Part shown: in pieces, positions 51,621 to 60,409 of the stretch | Layout of the letters: every line of letters starts with the position of its first letter | Numbering within the stretch: position 1 is the first letter of the stretch | Source: CAVYGN01 sp963796325 | GTDB taxonomy: Bacteria > Spirochaetota > Brevinematia > Brevinematales > JAOACQ01 | Direction: 5' to 3' | NCBI GenBank assembly: GCA_963796325.1 | Contig: CAWCLF010000001.1 | Location: 2,356,001 to 2,420,000 of the forward strand | DNA length: 64,000 nt | Made by a program: the position numbers and the translations under genes | The notes under the pieces: generated by a model | Told to the model about the DNA's origin: nothing | What the model saw: the letters and a program-made list of their open reading frames with translations, nothing else | Database searches by the model: none

Positions 51621-53717
51621 TTATCTTATTATCCTGGCAGCCTTAGCGCCGCCGAATGTATAAACGCTTTCCCTGTCGGCAACTATAATGCCCGTGATAT
51701 AATCCGGCTGGTATGTCCATTCCATTTTATTCGAATTTATGTCATAACCGTAAATTTTCCCCGATCCTTCGGCTATATACAGTTTTCCCGGATAACAAAA
51801 GAAACCGGTTATTGACATATTTAATGTAATCCTTGAAACTACGGTTCCGCCGCGCGCATCCAGCACAAAAATATAAGACCTGTCTTCACTGTTCGATGCG
51901 AATACAGCTTTTCCTTCCGAGAAAGAGGGATAGATGGTTGTCCGTGAAAGTTCTGATATCGACCTCTGCCATTTTACAGAACCGTCCGACGGATTCACTC
52001 CTACTATCAGGGTTCCGCCGCTCCCTGCATTTCTGTAGAAAATTACGGCAGTTTCATCATCCCCTATGATAGGGAACAGAATCCTGCCTTCGGTATAAGT
52101 ATTTTTCCATATTTCAGACTTATTGTTAAGATCGACCGCAGCGACATTCCCCTTTTCCGTCCCGTAAATCAGAACAGATCCGTTCTTCAGGATAAGGGGC
52201 GAAGAATAAACCGGTTCATCCTTGTTTAAAACTATGGGAAACAGAAGGTCTCCGTTCTTACTATATACCATGATCCCTTTATCAAAAGACGGGACAGCCA
52301 CAATGCCGGAGGAAGCAGCAGGATAAGCTCCGTACAGTTCTTTCCCGGATTCGTTGCCGCTCCAGAGAATTGTTCCTTCAGGCGATAATGCGTATAACCC
52401 GCCCCTGTCGGAACCGATATAAACCGTACCGTTGTCGATTACCGGCCTGGTGAGCCTCCCTTTATTTGTAAGAATAGTTATGGATTTTATCAATTCGCCG
52501 TTTTTTAAAAATATTTTTAAAACCCCTCCGTCAGGAATATAAATACGTCCGGAAGATACCGCAGCCCCGCTGCCGATATCCGTCAGGCTGACGGTCTTCT
52601 CCCAGGCAAGTTCGCCCGGCAGAAGGGGACCTTGAGACAGGGAGGAATTAGAAAGAACTTTCATGACAGGATTGATCGATTCTTCCCTGTTTACAGGATG
52701 GTCGGGCAGTAAGTAGTCCTCAAAGCCCTGTTTTGAAATTCTTATGCTGATTTTAACGGCATTATTGAATACAGCCCTTAAAGGAGCGTATCCTGCGAGG
52801 TTTCCGTCTAGGTAAATTCCCGACCCTTCGGGAGAATTGAAAACAAGAGCCGGTGAATTGTTTATATTTGTAATTATGTTTTTATCCTGTAAATAATTTA
52901 ACCTTTCATATTCAGAAACGCTTACCGGAAGCACAGGAATATCTTTAATATTCGATACGCCACCGGCAGGTATGGTAGCCGAATTGCCGGCGTTCAATTC
53001 AATGTTTCCAGATGCATTTCCACCCATTAAAAACTTAGGTTCGATTTTAACTTTCCCCTCGGTTACTGAAACTTCCGTTCCCCTGAGTTCATCCACTTCC
53101 ACTGAAAATCTGGTGCCGGTTACCGATATATGTGCCGACGGAGTATCTATTATGAAAGACTCATCTTCTTTAAGCCGCCTGGGAGAGACCAAAAGGCAGC
53201 CTTTTTTCAGTACGAGCCTTACATGAAGTTTGCCCGCGCCGTCTGTTATTCCGGCCGTTTCCGCTTCCGTATTGTTCCGGAACCTGATCAATGCCCTGCC
53301 GACGAGCTGGATATCGCAGAAGCCGGTCTTGCCGGTCCTGATAATATCGCCGGATTTAAGGAAATTCGCAGGATATAATTTCTTCAGCATCCCCCTGTCC
53401 GGGAATTCGGGATTTCCCGACGACAGGGATATTATGAAAAGCTTCCCGGTATTTATATCTTTTATCACGCTCATCCTGTTCAAAAGCATGACCCCCGATA
53501 AAACGGCCGCAAGGAAAATAAAAACAGAAACGGCGGAAAAGACAGCCGTTATTTTTTTATAATAGAAAACCCGGGCCTGTCCCGGATCCTTACTGGTTTT
53601 ATGATATCCCTCCCAGAATTCTTCAAAACTCCTATTACCGTCATATTCGTAATTCTTAAGATAATCCTTAACATCATTTCCGATATGGATCCTGTTCTTA
53701 AAATCGTTATTCATCAT
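51621..53717 (-). CDS. FecR-PEGA-PQQ propeller membrane protein (likely partner of the ECF sigma factor)
   Basis: About 698 residues. A cytoplasmic N-terminus (1-50) precedes one membrane helix (about 57-80), a FecR domain (about 120-230, GDIIRTGKTGFCDIQL; VSVTEGKVKIEP), a PEGA domain (about 300-345, FNSPEGSGIYLDGNLAGYAPL) and a PQQ-like beta-propeller (about 385-698, TVYIGSDRGGLYALSPEG; GNVAAVDLNNKSEIW). FecR proteins relay periplasmic signals to an ECF sigma factor; here a propeller could be the sensor. Its start lies inside the sigma gene's end (11-base overlap), so the two are made together. Confidence 0.82.
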   Translation of the reverse strand: MMNNDFKNRIHIGNDVKDYLKNYEYDGNRSFEEFWEGYHKTSKDPGQARVFYYKKITAVFSAVSVFIFLAAVLSGVMLLNRMSVIKDINTGKLFIISLSSGNPEFPDRGMLKKLYPANFLKSGDIIRTGKTGFCDIQLVGRALIRFRNNTEAETAGITDGAGKLHVRLVLKKGCLLVSPRRLKEDESFIIDTPSAHISVTGTRFSVEVDELRGTEVSVTEGKVKIEPKFLMGGNASGNIELNAGNSATIPAGGVSNIKDIPVLPVSVSEYERLNYLQDKNIITNINNSPALVFNSPEGSGIYLDGNLAGYAPLRAVFNNAVKISIRISKQGFEDYLLPDHPVNREESINPVMKVLSNSSLSQGPLLPGELAWEKTVSLTDIGSGAAVSSGRIYIPDGGVLKIFLKNGELIKSITILTNKGRLTRPVIDNGTVYIGSDRGGLYALSPEGTILWSGNESGKELYGAYPAASSGIVAVPSFDKGIMVYSKNGDLLFPIVLNKDEPVYSSPLILKNGSVLIYGTEKGNVAAVDLNNKSEIWKNTYTEGRILFPIIGDDETAVIFYRNAGSGGTLIVGVNPSDGSVKWQRSISELSRTTIYPSFSEGKAVFASNSEDRSYIFVLDARGGTVVSRITLNMSITGFFCYPGKLYIAEGSGKIYGYDINSNKMEWTYQPDYITGIIVADRESVYTFGGAKAARIIR

Positions 53718-54288
53718 AGTTCGATCCTGCATGCAATTTTACATAGGCATACGCCTGCCCGAGCCGGTTCCTGACCTGCCGTGAACTTATCCCGACTGTT
53801 TCCGCAATTTCATCATAAGTTAAATCATAATTGACATGCAGAAGCATCACTTCCTTCAATTTTTCCGGGGCCTTTTCTATAATACCGTTCAGGTAAGCCC
53901 TTATTTGAAATTTCTCAATATTATTATTTTCCCCCGGTTCGGGCAAATCAGTAATTGAATCCAGGTCATTCAGGTTTCTTCTTTTTCTTTCATTATATTT
54001 CGCCCTGACCTGGTTCAAAACGATTTTCAAAAACCATCGTTTGAAAGGTCTGCCGGCTTTATAGGTTTGAACATAATTGAAAAGCCTTACAAACGAATCC
54101 TGCATAACGTCCTCCGCATCGTTGTGGTAGAGACCCCAATACCGGCATAAATTATATCCCTTCTTGTAATAGCGGTCATATATCGCCCCGGAATACATCT
54201 TTGCGGCATCGTTAAAAAAATCATCCGATTTTTTAAGCTCTTTCAACCGGATCAGAATATCCTCGTCGGTCAACTCGCTCAGCGCCAT
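53707..54288 (-). CDS. ECF RNA polymerase sigma factor
   Basis: 193 residues with region 2 (YHNDAEDVMQDSFVRLFNYV, core and -10 binding) and region 4 (LTYDEIAETVGISSRQVRNR, -35 recognition helix), joined by a short linker. No C-terminal extension. It overlaps the start of the FecR-type gene by 11 bases, which suggests that protein controls it. It has its own sigma-70-type promoter upstream. Target promoters may include the shared element before the two GH8 genes; that is inference. Confidence 0.93.
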   Translation of the reverse strand: MALSELTDEDILIRLKELKKSDDFFNDAAKMYSGAIYDRYYKKGYNLCRYWGLYHNDAEDVMQDSFVRLFNYVQTYKAGRPFKRWFLKIVLNQVRAKYNERKRRNLNDLDSITDLPEPGENNNIEKFQIRAYLNGIIEKAPEKLKEVMLLHVNYDLTYDEIAETVGISSRQVRNRLGQAYAYVKLHAGSNYDE

Positions 54289-54354
54289 CTATTCAACCTT
54301 TTATTAAACCTTTAAGAATTCGCCCTTATTAACACGTTATAAAAAATAATTTTC

Positions 54355-54383
54355 ACTATATTCTTCTTATTATTATATATCAA
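54355..54383 (-). promoter_or_regulatory. Promoter of the ECF sigma/FecR operon
   Basis: On the minus strand TTGATA (54383-54378) and TATAGT (54360-54355) are 17 bp apart; a start near 54347 leaves a leader of about 59 nt. It looks like a housekeeping promoter, not a copy of the GH8 element. Confidence 0.6.
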
Positions 54384-54436
54384 TTGCCATGCCTGAAATT
54401 GAAATTTATAAAATATATTTTCACGCGACACCTGCG

Positions 54437-55759
54437 TCAGAAAGGCAATCGATACATGAAGCTGATGCTGCCGGGTTTAATATCAATGCAGGCAGAACCC
54501 TGGGTAAAGCCGGCATGAAACACGGATACAGCCGTATTTAAAGCCCATAAGCCGGCACTCCCGAAAAATATGTACCTCCAGGCAAGGCATCTTTCTATAT
54601 ATTTTTGCTGATCGGCCGGATCTGCAGCTGCAAGCATGATAAAATTGTCGTCATAGTTTACGTAAGAAATAATTGCGGAACCCAGTGAAATAACATCGAT
54701 GCCCAGGAATACCGACCCGGCTGCCGTATCGCCGTAACCGAACTGCTCGATCCCCGGCAGGAGAAGATCATAATAAGGCGAAAAGCCCCGGTCAGGCCGC
54801 ATATCAAACCCGGATGCTTTTTGTTCAAAAACCTCGGTTACGGTATCGCCTTCTCCGATTTTTATTCCCCGGTTTTCCAGGATATTGTTCCCGGATTTTA
54901 TCGAAATGATATGGCTTACATCGGCTGTAACTCCTGAAATCGCTAAATTGCCCTTGTTAACATTTCCGCTGTTTGTACCGTCCAGCAAAACTGCCAGATT
55001 GCTAATATCGCTTTTTATTATAACGGTCCCTTCCGGCTTATAAACAATCTCGGTTTTTTTATCCTTCACGAGTATTAAGGATTTTTTGAAAACCTCTTTT
55101 TCCGAACCGGCCATCCTGATCGACAGCTCAAGTTCATTACCCGCTGTAAAACTGTCTTCGAAATTTCTATCAAGAGGGGATAGAATGCCTCTTTTGATAC
55201 CGTCGATATAAACCAGGTAGTTTTTTTGAATGCCTTCGGATCTGACGGATAAGCTTGAAAAATCAAATTCCCTTCCGTATAGAAGCCCGGCCATGCTTTT
55301 TTCCATTCTGTCGATCGTATCGAACAAACCGATATCGGTCGAACCCTTGAACATCCTGAAAAGTTTTAAATCGCCGTTGTCGACGCCGTACACAAAAACC
55401 TGGATCTCTATAATTTTACTTTTGTTGTCCGTCCTGTAAAATCCGGTGATCGCAAGCTTCGAATTCGATTTCTGTGCGATCCTGATGGCAGTCCCGGGGT
55501 CAAGTTCCTTCAAATTCCAGTACCCGAATTCCTCCGCCGCTTTTTCTGTTTCATCGTAGGATGTAATTAATGAACCGGGCAGTTTCGAAAGGTATATGAT
55601 TAAAGATTTAGTTATGACAATATTGATGTCGTCATCAGAACTGTCTCCATAATTTATGAACCCGGCAACAGAAGTCCTGATCGGAGGCAATTCTCCGCAA
55701 AAACTCAGTGTAAAGCCTATGAATATAAGTATGCATACCCTGGCGGCTGTTCCTGTCAA
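54437..55759 (-). CDS. Secreted envelope protein with PEGA-like domains and a C-terminal membrane region
   Basis: 440 residues. The N-terminus is a signal peptide (ARVCILIFIGFTLSFCG); the Cys is preceded by Phe, so a lipobox is poor. A first domain (about 25-150, IAQKSNSKLAITGFYRTD) resembles periplasmic TolB-N/LpoB-type folds; PEGA-like strands follow (YLVYIDGIKRGILSPLDRNF; TVIIKSDISNLAVLLDGTN), and the C-terminal hydrophobic part (YYDLLLPGIEQFGYGDTAAG) looks like DUF5683-type sequence. Function unknown. TTG start with GGAGGTGA 6 nt upstream. It ends 148 nt before the sigma gene and may belong to the same envelope unit. Confidence 0.6.
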   Translation of the reverse strand: MTGTAARVCILIFIGFTLSFCGELPPIRTSVAGFINYGDSSDDDINIVITKSLIIYLSKLPGSLITSYDETEKAAEEFGYWNLKELDPGTAIRIAQKSNSKLAITGFYRTDNKSKIIEIQVFVYGVDNGDLKLFRMFKGSTDIGLFDTIDRMEKSMAGLLYGREFDFSSLSVRSEGIQKNYLVYIDGIKRGILSPLDRNFEDSFTAGNELELSIRMAGSEKEVFKKSLILVKDKKTEIVYKPEGTVIIKSDISNLAVLLDGTNSGNVNKGNLAISGVTADVSHIISIKSGNNILENRGIKIGEGDTVTEVFEQKASGFDMRPDRGFSPYYDLLLPGIEQFGYGDTAAGSVFLGIDVISLGSAIISYVNYDDNFIMLAAADPADQQKYIERCLAWRYIFFGSAGLWALNTAVSVFHAGFTQGSACIDIKPGSISFMYRLPF

Positions 55760-55804
55760 TTTCTCACCTCCATGTATATCCCGAACCTTCGAATACTTTT
55801 ATAG

Positions 55805-55833
55805 ATTATAGAAGGGTATATACATGGAGTCAA
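55805..55833 (-). promoter_or_regulatory. Sigma-70 promoter of the PEGA-like gene
   Basis: On the minus strand TTGACT (55833-55828) and TATAAT (55810-55805) lie 17 bp apart, about 45 nt before the TTG start. One of the best matches to consensus in the window. Confidence 0.75.
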
Positions 55834-55976
55834 GATACGGATACTCATCCGGTCAGCAATAAATAAACATCACCCGGCAGCTTCTTCGATCATTTGCGCT
55901 AAATTTTATTTTTTTCACAATTGCCTTTAGAATATAAATTCGTGTTTTAACCGGTAAAAGAAAGTCAGGAGGATAT

Positions 55977-57047
55977 ATGTCTTACAATATCGCGGTAATC
56001 GGCGGAGACGGCACGGGTCCCGAAGTTATCGCCGAAGGGATCAAGGTCCTGAATGCCGCCGCTGGAAAATTCAGGCTCAAGCTCGACTATCATAAATACG
56101 ATTTCGGAGGCGAGAGATACCTGAAAACGGGAAAGATCATTTCAAAGGAAGAAATTTTTGAATTAAGAAAATACGACGCAATATATCTGGGAGCCATCGG
56201 CCACCCCGACGTCAAGCCCGGGATCCTGGAAAAGGGTCTGCTGCTGCGGATCCGTTTCGATCTGGACCAGTATATAAACCTGAGGCCGGTTAAACTTTAT
56301 CCCAACGTGGAAACTCCCCTGAAGGATAAAGGACCTGCCGATATCGATTTCGTTGTCGTCAGGGAGAATTCGGGAGGCATTTATACCGGACACGGCGGGG
56401 CGACCCGCGAAGGTACGCAGGACGAGATAGCTTCCCAGCTTATGATCTACGACAGGAGGACCGTCGACAGGTGCCTTAAATACTCTTTCGAATTGAAAAA
56501 AAGAAGGAACGCCTCCAAACCTGCGCTTAAGGATAAACCCTTTTACCTTGTTCATAAGAGGAATGTTCTCACTTACTGCGGGGACCTCTGGTTCAGGGCC
56601 TTCGAGGAAATGGGTGAAAGCTCCTACCCCGATATCAAGCGCGATTACGCCCATGTGGATGCGACGACAATGTGGTTCGTTAAAAATCCCGAATGGTTCG
56701 ACGTAATAGTTACGGAGAACCTTTTCGGCGATATAATAACTGACCTCGGGGCTATGATCCAGGGCGGAATGGGAGTTGCAGCAGGAGGCAATATCAACCC
56801 GGAAGGCGTTTCCATGTTCGAGCCCATCGGCGGTTCCGCCCCGAAATACACCGGCTTACATAAAATCAATCCGCTTGCCGCAATCGAAGCGGGAAGGATG
56901 ATGCTCGACGAACTCGGCGAAAAAGAAGCGGCTCAATCTATTGAAAAAGCAGTAACTTTTGCCTGTACCAGGATGAAGAGCATGTCAGCCGGAAAAATGG
57001 GCTTTACAACAGAGGAAGTCGGCGACCTTGTCGCAGGGGCCATATAG
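55977..57047 (+). CDS. Isopropylmalate/D-malate/isocitrate dehydrogenase family enzyme
   Basis: 356 residues of the beta-decarboxylating dehydrogenase family, which oxidise 2-hydroxy acids with NAD(P) and Mg. Motifs: GGDGTGPEVIAEG at the N-terminus, RFDLDQYINLRP for substrate binding, DFVVVRENSGGIYTG, and the metal/NAD segment VTENLFGDIITDLGAMIQGG with EPIGGSAPKYTG. The DQY.NLRP form is nearer to isopropylmalate and D-malate enzymes than to NADP-isocitrate dehydrogenase; the exact acid is uncertain because no leu genes are nearby. AGGAGG precedes the ATG. Confidence 0.85.
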   Translation: MSYNIAVIGGDGTGPEVIAEGIKVLNAAAGKFRLKLDYHKYDFGGERYLKTGKIISKEEIFELRKYDAIYLGAIGHPDVKPGILEKGLLLRIRFDLDQYINLRPVKLYPNVETPLKDKGPADIDFVVVRENSGGIYTGHGGATREGTQDEIASQLMIYDRRTVDRCLKYSFELKKRRNASKPALKDKPFYLVHKRNVLTYCGDLWFRAFEEMGESSYPDIKRDYAHVDATTMWFVKNPEWFDVIVTENLFGDIITDLGAMIQGGMGVAAGGNINPEGVSMFEPIGGSAPKYTGLHKINPLAAIEAGRMMLDELGEKEAAQSIEKAVTFACTRMKSMSAGKMGFTTEEVGDLVAGAI

Positions 57048-57149
57048 AGCTTCCGGAATTTCCCGGTTCAGCTTGATCATTACGCAGTTTTTAGTAAATT
57101 TAATTATAATGATATATAATATGATCGGGAAGGCATACCGGGGTTTTCT

Positions 57150-59420
57150 ATGGAAATAAATGAAGAGCTGAATAAAATAATCCTCGCCGGTTTCAACGAG
57201 GCGAAAACAAGGCATCATGAGTATTACACTCCGGAGCATCTTTTGTTTGCCTCCCTCTTTTTCACCAGCGGCAAGGATATTCTGATCAATTGCGGGGGCA
57301 ATATTGAAAGCCTCAAGCAGAACCTTGAAGGTTATTTTAAGAAGTACCAGGAATCGCTTCCCGATATAACCGAACCGCTCGAGTCGGTAGGCCTTCAAAA
57401 CGTGCTTACCAGGGCTATTTACTCCTCTTCCGACCCCCATAAAAAGGAAATCACTATCGGCGACATATATATCGCCATAATGGACGAAACCGATTCTTTC
57501 GCATCGTATTTCATCAGCAGGCAGGGCATAACAAGGCTTGACCTTCTGAACTACATTTCGCATGGGATTTCCGTTATTCCCGGTTCCTCCCTTGCAAATC
57601 CTTCACCTCCGGAGTACGGGGACGAGGTTTTCGAAGGAAGGTTCCAGGAAAAGGAAACTAAAAAAAGCATTTTGTCCTATTTTACAACAGAATTGGTCGC
57701 AATGGCTGCCGCTAACGAATTCGAGCCCCTTATCGGCAGGGAAGATATAATAGAAAGGACCGTACAGATTCTGTGCAGGCGTTTTAAAAACAATCCTATC
57801 CATGTGGGAGAACCCGGCGTCGGTAAAACAGCCATCACCCAGGGTCTGGCCATTATGATCGCAAAGAAGAAGGTCCCCGAAATTCTGCAGAATTCCAGGA
57901 TTTATTCGCTGGATATGGGCGCTCTTCTGGCCGGCACACGCTACCGGGGAGATTTTGAGGAAAGGCTGAAAAAGATTTTAAATGAGCTCCTGACCATGGA
58001 AAGGGTTATCCTGTTCATTGATGAGATACATACTGTCGTGGGAGCCGGTTCTGTTTCAGGCGGATCGCTGGACGCTTCAAACATTTTAAAACCCGCCCTG
58101 ATGTCCGGGAAACTGCGCTGTATCGGAACCACGACATACGAAGAATACAGGAAATTCTTCGAGAAGGACAGAGCGTTGTCAAGGCGTTTCCAGAAAATCG
58201 AGGTCGGGGAACCGACCAGGGACGAAACTTACAGCATCCTTCTGGGATTAAAGAATAATTATGAAGACTATCACAAGGTCGTTTATACCGACGGCTCTCT
58301 TAGGGCCGCTGTTGAACTGTCGAGCAAGTATATAAACGACAGGCACCTGCCGGATAAAGCCATCGATGTGATCGACGAAGCGGGGGCCCTGAAGAGAATA
58401 AAAAAGGGGCCGGGCGATAAAAAAGTAAAGGTCAGGGCTGAAGATATCGAGAAAATAGTTGCAAAAATGGCCCGGATTCCTGAAAAATCTGTTTCAACCA
58501 ATGAAACGGAAAGCCTCAAAAACCTCGAAGCGGAACTAAACAGGAACATATTCGGCCAGTCTGAAGCTGTTCACCTGGTATCTGAAGCGATCAAGAGGTC
58601 CAGGGCCGGTTTCAGGGAGGAAACAAGGCCCGTTGCATCTTTCCTTTTCGTCGGGCCTACGGGTGTCGGCAAAACCGAACTTGTAAAACAGCTTTCCCTG
58701 GCTCTCGGAGTCCCTCTCATACGTTTCGATATGAGCGAATACCAGGAAAAACATACTGTGGCAAGGCTTATCGGTTCTCCTCCCGGGTATGTAGGATATG
58801 AAGAAGGCGGCCTCCTTACCGAGGAGATCCGTAAGAAGCCGTATTCCGTATTGCTCATGGATGAAGTGGAAAAAGCCCATCCGGATATTTTCAACACCCT
58901 GCTCCAGGTCATGGATTACGCGACGCTTACGGACAATTCCGGGAAAAAAGCGGATTTCAGGAACGTTATCATAATAATGACGTCGAACGCCGGAGCAAGG
59001 GACCTCGCGGGGCTTTCCATCGGATTCAGCGAAACGGATGAAAAGAGGAAATCCGTTTCAAAAGCCCTTGAAACCCTTTTCGCTCCTGAATTCAGGAATA
59101 GATTGGACGCAGTAATACAATTCAACGCCCTCGACAGGAAGATCATACTGAGCATAGTGGAAAAACAGCTCGAGGAGTTCAAGGAACAGCTTAAATTAAA
59201 GAAGATTATCCTGAAAACTACAGGAAAATGCCTTGATTACCTGGTTGACAAATCGTTTTCGGCAACATTCGGCGCCAGGGAAGTAGCCCGCTGGATACAG
59301 GATAAGATAAAGAACTACTTCGTCGACGAAGTCCTTTTCGGCAGCCTGATGAAAGGCGGCACTGTCACTGCGGATGCCGATGGGGACAATATAATATTCA
59401 AAAAATCAGACGCGGAATAA
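57150..59420 (+). CDS. clpA: ATP-dependent Clp protease ATPase subunit ClpA
   Basis: 756 residues: an N-domain (about 1-140, NEAKTRHHEYYTPEHLLFA), first AAA module (Walker A GEPGVGKTA near 220; Walker B LFIDEIH) and second AAA module (Walker A GPTGVGKTE near 503; LLMDEVEKAH). The ClpP-binding loop IGF stands in SIGFSETDEK. No middle coiled-coil is inserted, so it is ClpA, not ClpB or ClpC. It unfolds proteins and feeds them to ClpP; neither clpP nor clpS is adjacent. First-module Walker A is preceded by NPIHVG where NPLLVG is usual. Confidence 0.95.
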   Translation: MEINEELNKIILAGFNEAKTRHHEYYTPEHLLFASLFFTSGKDILINCGGNIESLKQNLEGYFKKYQESLPDITEPLESVGLQNVLTRAIYSSSDPHKKEITIGDIYIAIMDETDSFASYFISRQGITRLDLLNYISHGISVIPGSSLANPSPPEYGDEVFEGRFQEKETKKSILSYFTTELVAMAAANEFEPLIGREDIIERTVQILCRRFKNNPIHVGEPGVGKTAITQGLAIMIAKKKVPEILQNSRIYSLDMGALLAGTRYRGDFEERLKKILNELLTMERVILFIDEIHTVVGAGSVSGGSLDASNILKPALMSGKLRCIGTTTYEEYRKFFEKDRALSRRFQKIEVGEPTRDETYSILLGLKNNYEDYHKVVYTDGSLRAAVELSSKYINDRHLPDKAIDVIDEAGALKRIKKGPGDKKVKVRAEDIEKIVAKMARIPEKSVSTNETESLKNLEAELNRNIFGQSEAVHLVSEAIKRSRAGFREETRPVASFLFVGPTGVGKTELVKQLSLALGVPLIRFDMSEYQEKHTVARLIGSPPGYVGYEEGGLLTEEIRKKPYSVLLMDEVEKAHPDIFNTLLQVMDYATLTDNSGKKADFRNVIIIMTSNAGARDLAGLSIGFSETDEKRKSVSKALETLFAPEFRNRLDAVIQFNALDRKIILSIVEKQLEEFKEQLKLKKIILKTTGKCLDYLVDKSFSATFGAREVARWIQDKIKNYFVDEVLFGSLMKGGTVTADADGDNIIFKKSDAE

Positions 59421-59422
59421 AT

Positions 59423-60391
59423 TCAGGATACCGGCAAAACCCTTATGCCCGGATCCAGCTTTTCCGCCAGATAATTCTGGATAGCATAAAGAGTGCCGGT
59501 TGTGCTGGCAGGGCATCCCCTGCATGCTCCGCTGTAATTGATGTATATGTCGGTAAAGCCTTCCGATTCTTTTATATCGACTATTTCGATGCTTCCGCCG
59601 TCTGCCGCAAGCATAGGCCTTATCTCCTCGGTAAGGAGCTTCTCTATGGCCTTAAGCTTCTGAACGACTCCCATCTCCTTAAAAGTACTCCCTTTAAGGG
59701 ATTCCTGAACCTGTTCCTTTTCCATTTGTGCCCTCACTTCTTTTAATATATCCACAAGATAATATTTCCTCATTTCATGACCGCCGGGATGAACGCATGA
59801 TTTGCAGAATGCTCCGGCTTTCGTATACCTGGTTATATCTTCGACAGTCTTCAAATCATTGATCCTGATGACATCCTTTATCGTTCCAAGGGAAACGCGG
59901 GCGCATTCGCAGACTATCTCTTCGAAATCGAGGCTCGCCATGTCCACTCCCTTGTATATCGAAGCAGCTTTCCTGATAACGTCATAAGCCATAACGCTGC
60001 AGTGCATTTTCTGGGGCGGTATGGACGGTTGGTCATCAGAGTCCCTCATATTCTTTTCCACGTCTATATTGGTGATCTTGATCGCTTCGTCCACAGTTTT
60101 GCCGATGCATAATTCCGCCATTGTTTCGCTGGAAGCTATAGCCGTTCCGCAACCGAAACTCTTGAATTTCGAATCGAGTATCATTCCTGTTTCCGGGTCT
60201 ACTATCCAGTAAAGCCTTACGGCATCTCCGCAAGCCTCGGCGCCCCAGTCCGCGACAATGAGCTTTCCGCCCTTTGCCCGCGCTTCTTCCTCGGAGATTT
60301 CCCCCCTGTGAACGGGGTTATTCATCCTTTCGCTTACTTTATCTGAATACTGCTCCCATAGAGCGCCGCCTATCAAATCGTTTTTTGCCAT
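59423..60391 (-). CDS. nifU: Iron-sulfur cluster scaffold NifU (full length)
   Basis: 322 residues with the three NifU parts: IscU-like N-domain (Cys in WGAEACGDAVR, FGCGTAIASSE and MHCSVMAYD), the [2Fe-2S] Fer2_BFD domain (VCECARVSLGTI; CKSCVHPGGHE) and the C-terminal NifU/Nfu domain with the CxxC of GACRGCPAST. It builds [4Fe-4S] clusters on a scaffold. The gene follows nifS by 18 nt; no nitrogenase genes are in the window, so it probably serves general cluster assembly. The 3' end lies 2 nt from the clpA stop. Confidence 0.96.
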   Translation of the reverse strand: MAKNDLIGGALWEQYSDKVSERMNNPVHRGEISEEEARAKGGKLIVADWGAEACGDAVRLYWIVDPETGMILDSKFKSFGCGTAIASSETMAELCIGKTVDEAIKITNIDVEKNMRDSDDQPSIPPQKMHCSVMAYDVIRKAASIYKGVDMASLDFEEIVCECARVSLGTIKDVIRINDLKTVEDITRYTKAGAFCKSCVHPGGHEMRKYYLVDILKEVRAQMEKEQVQESLKGSTFKEMGVVQKLKAIEKLLTEEIRPMLAADGGSIEIVDIKESEGFTDIYINYSGACRGCPASTTGTLYAIQNYLAEKLDPGIRVLPVS

Positions 60392-60409
60392 TTTTTCCGC
60401 CTTGAATTT

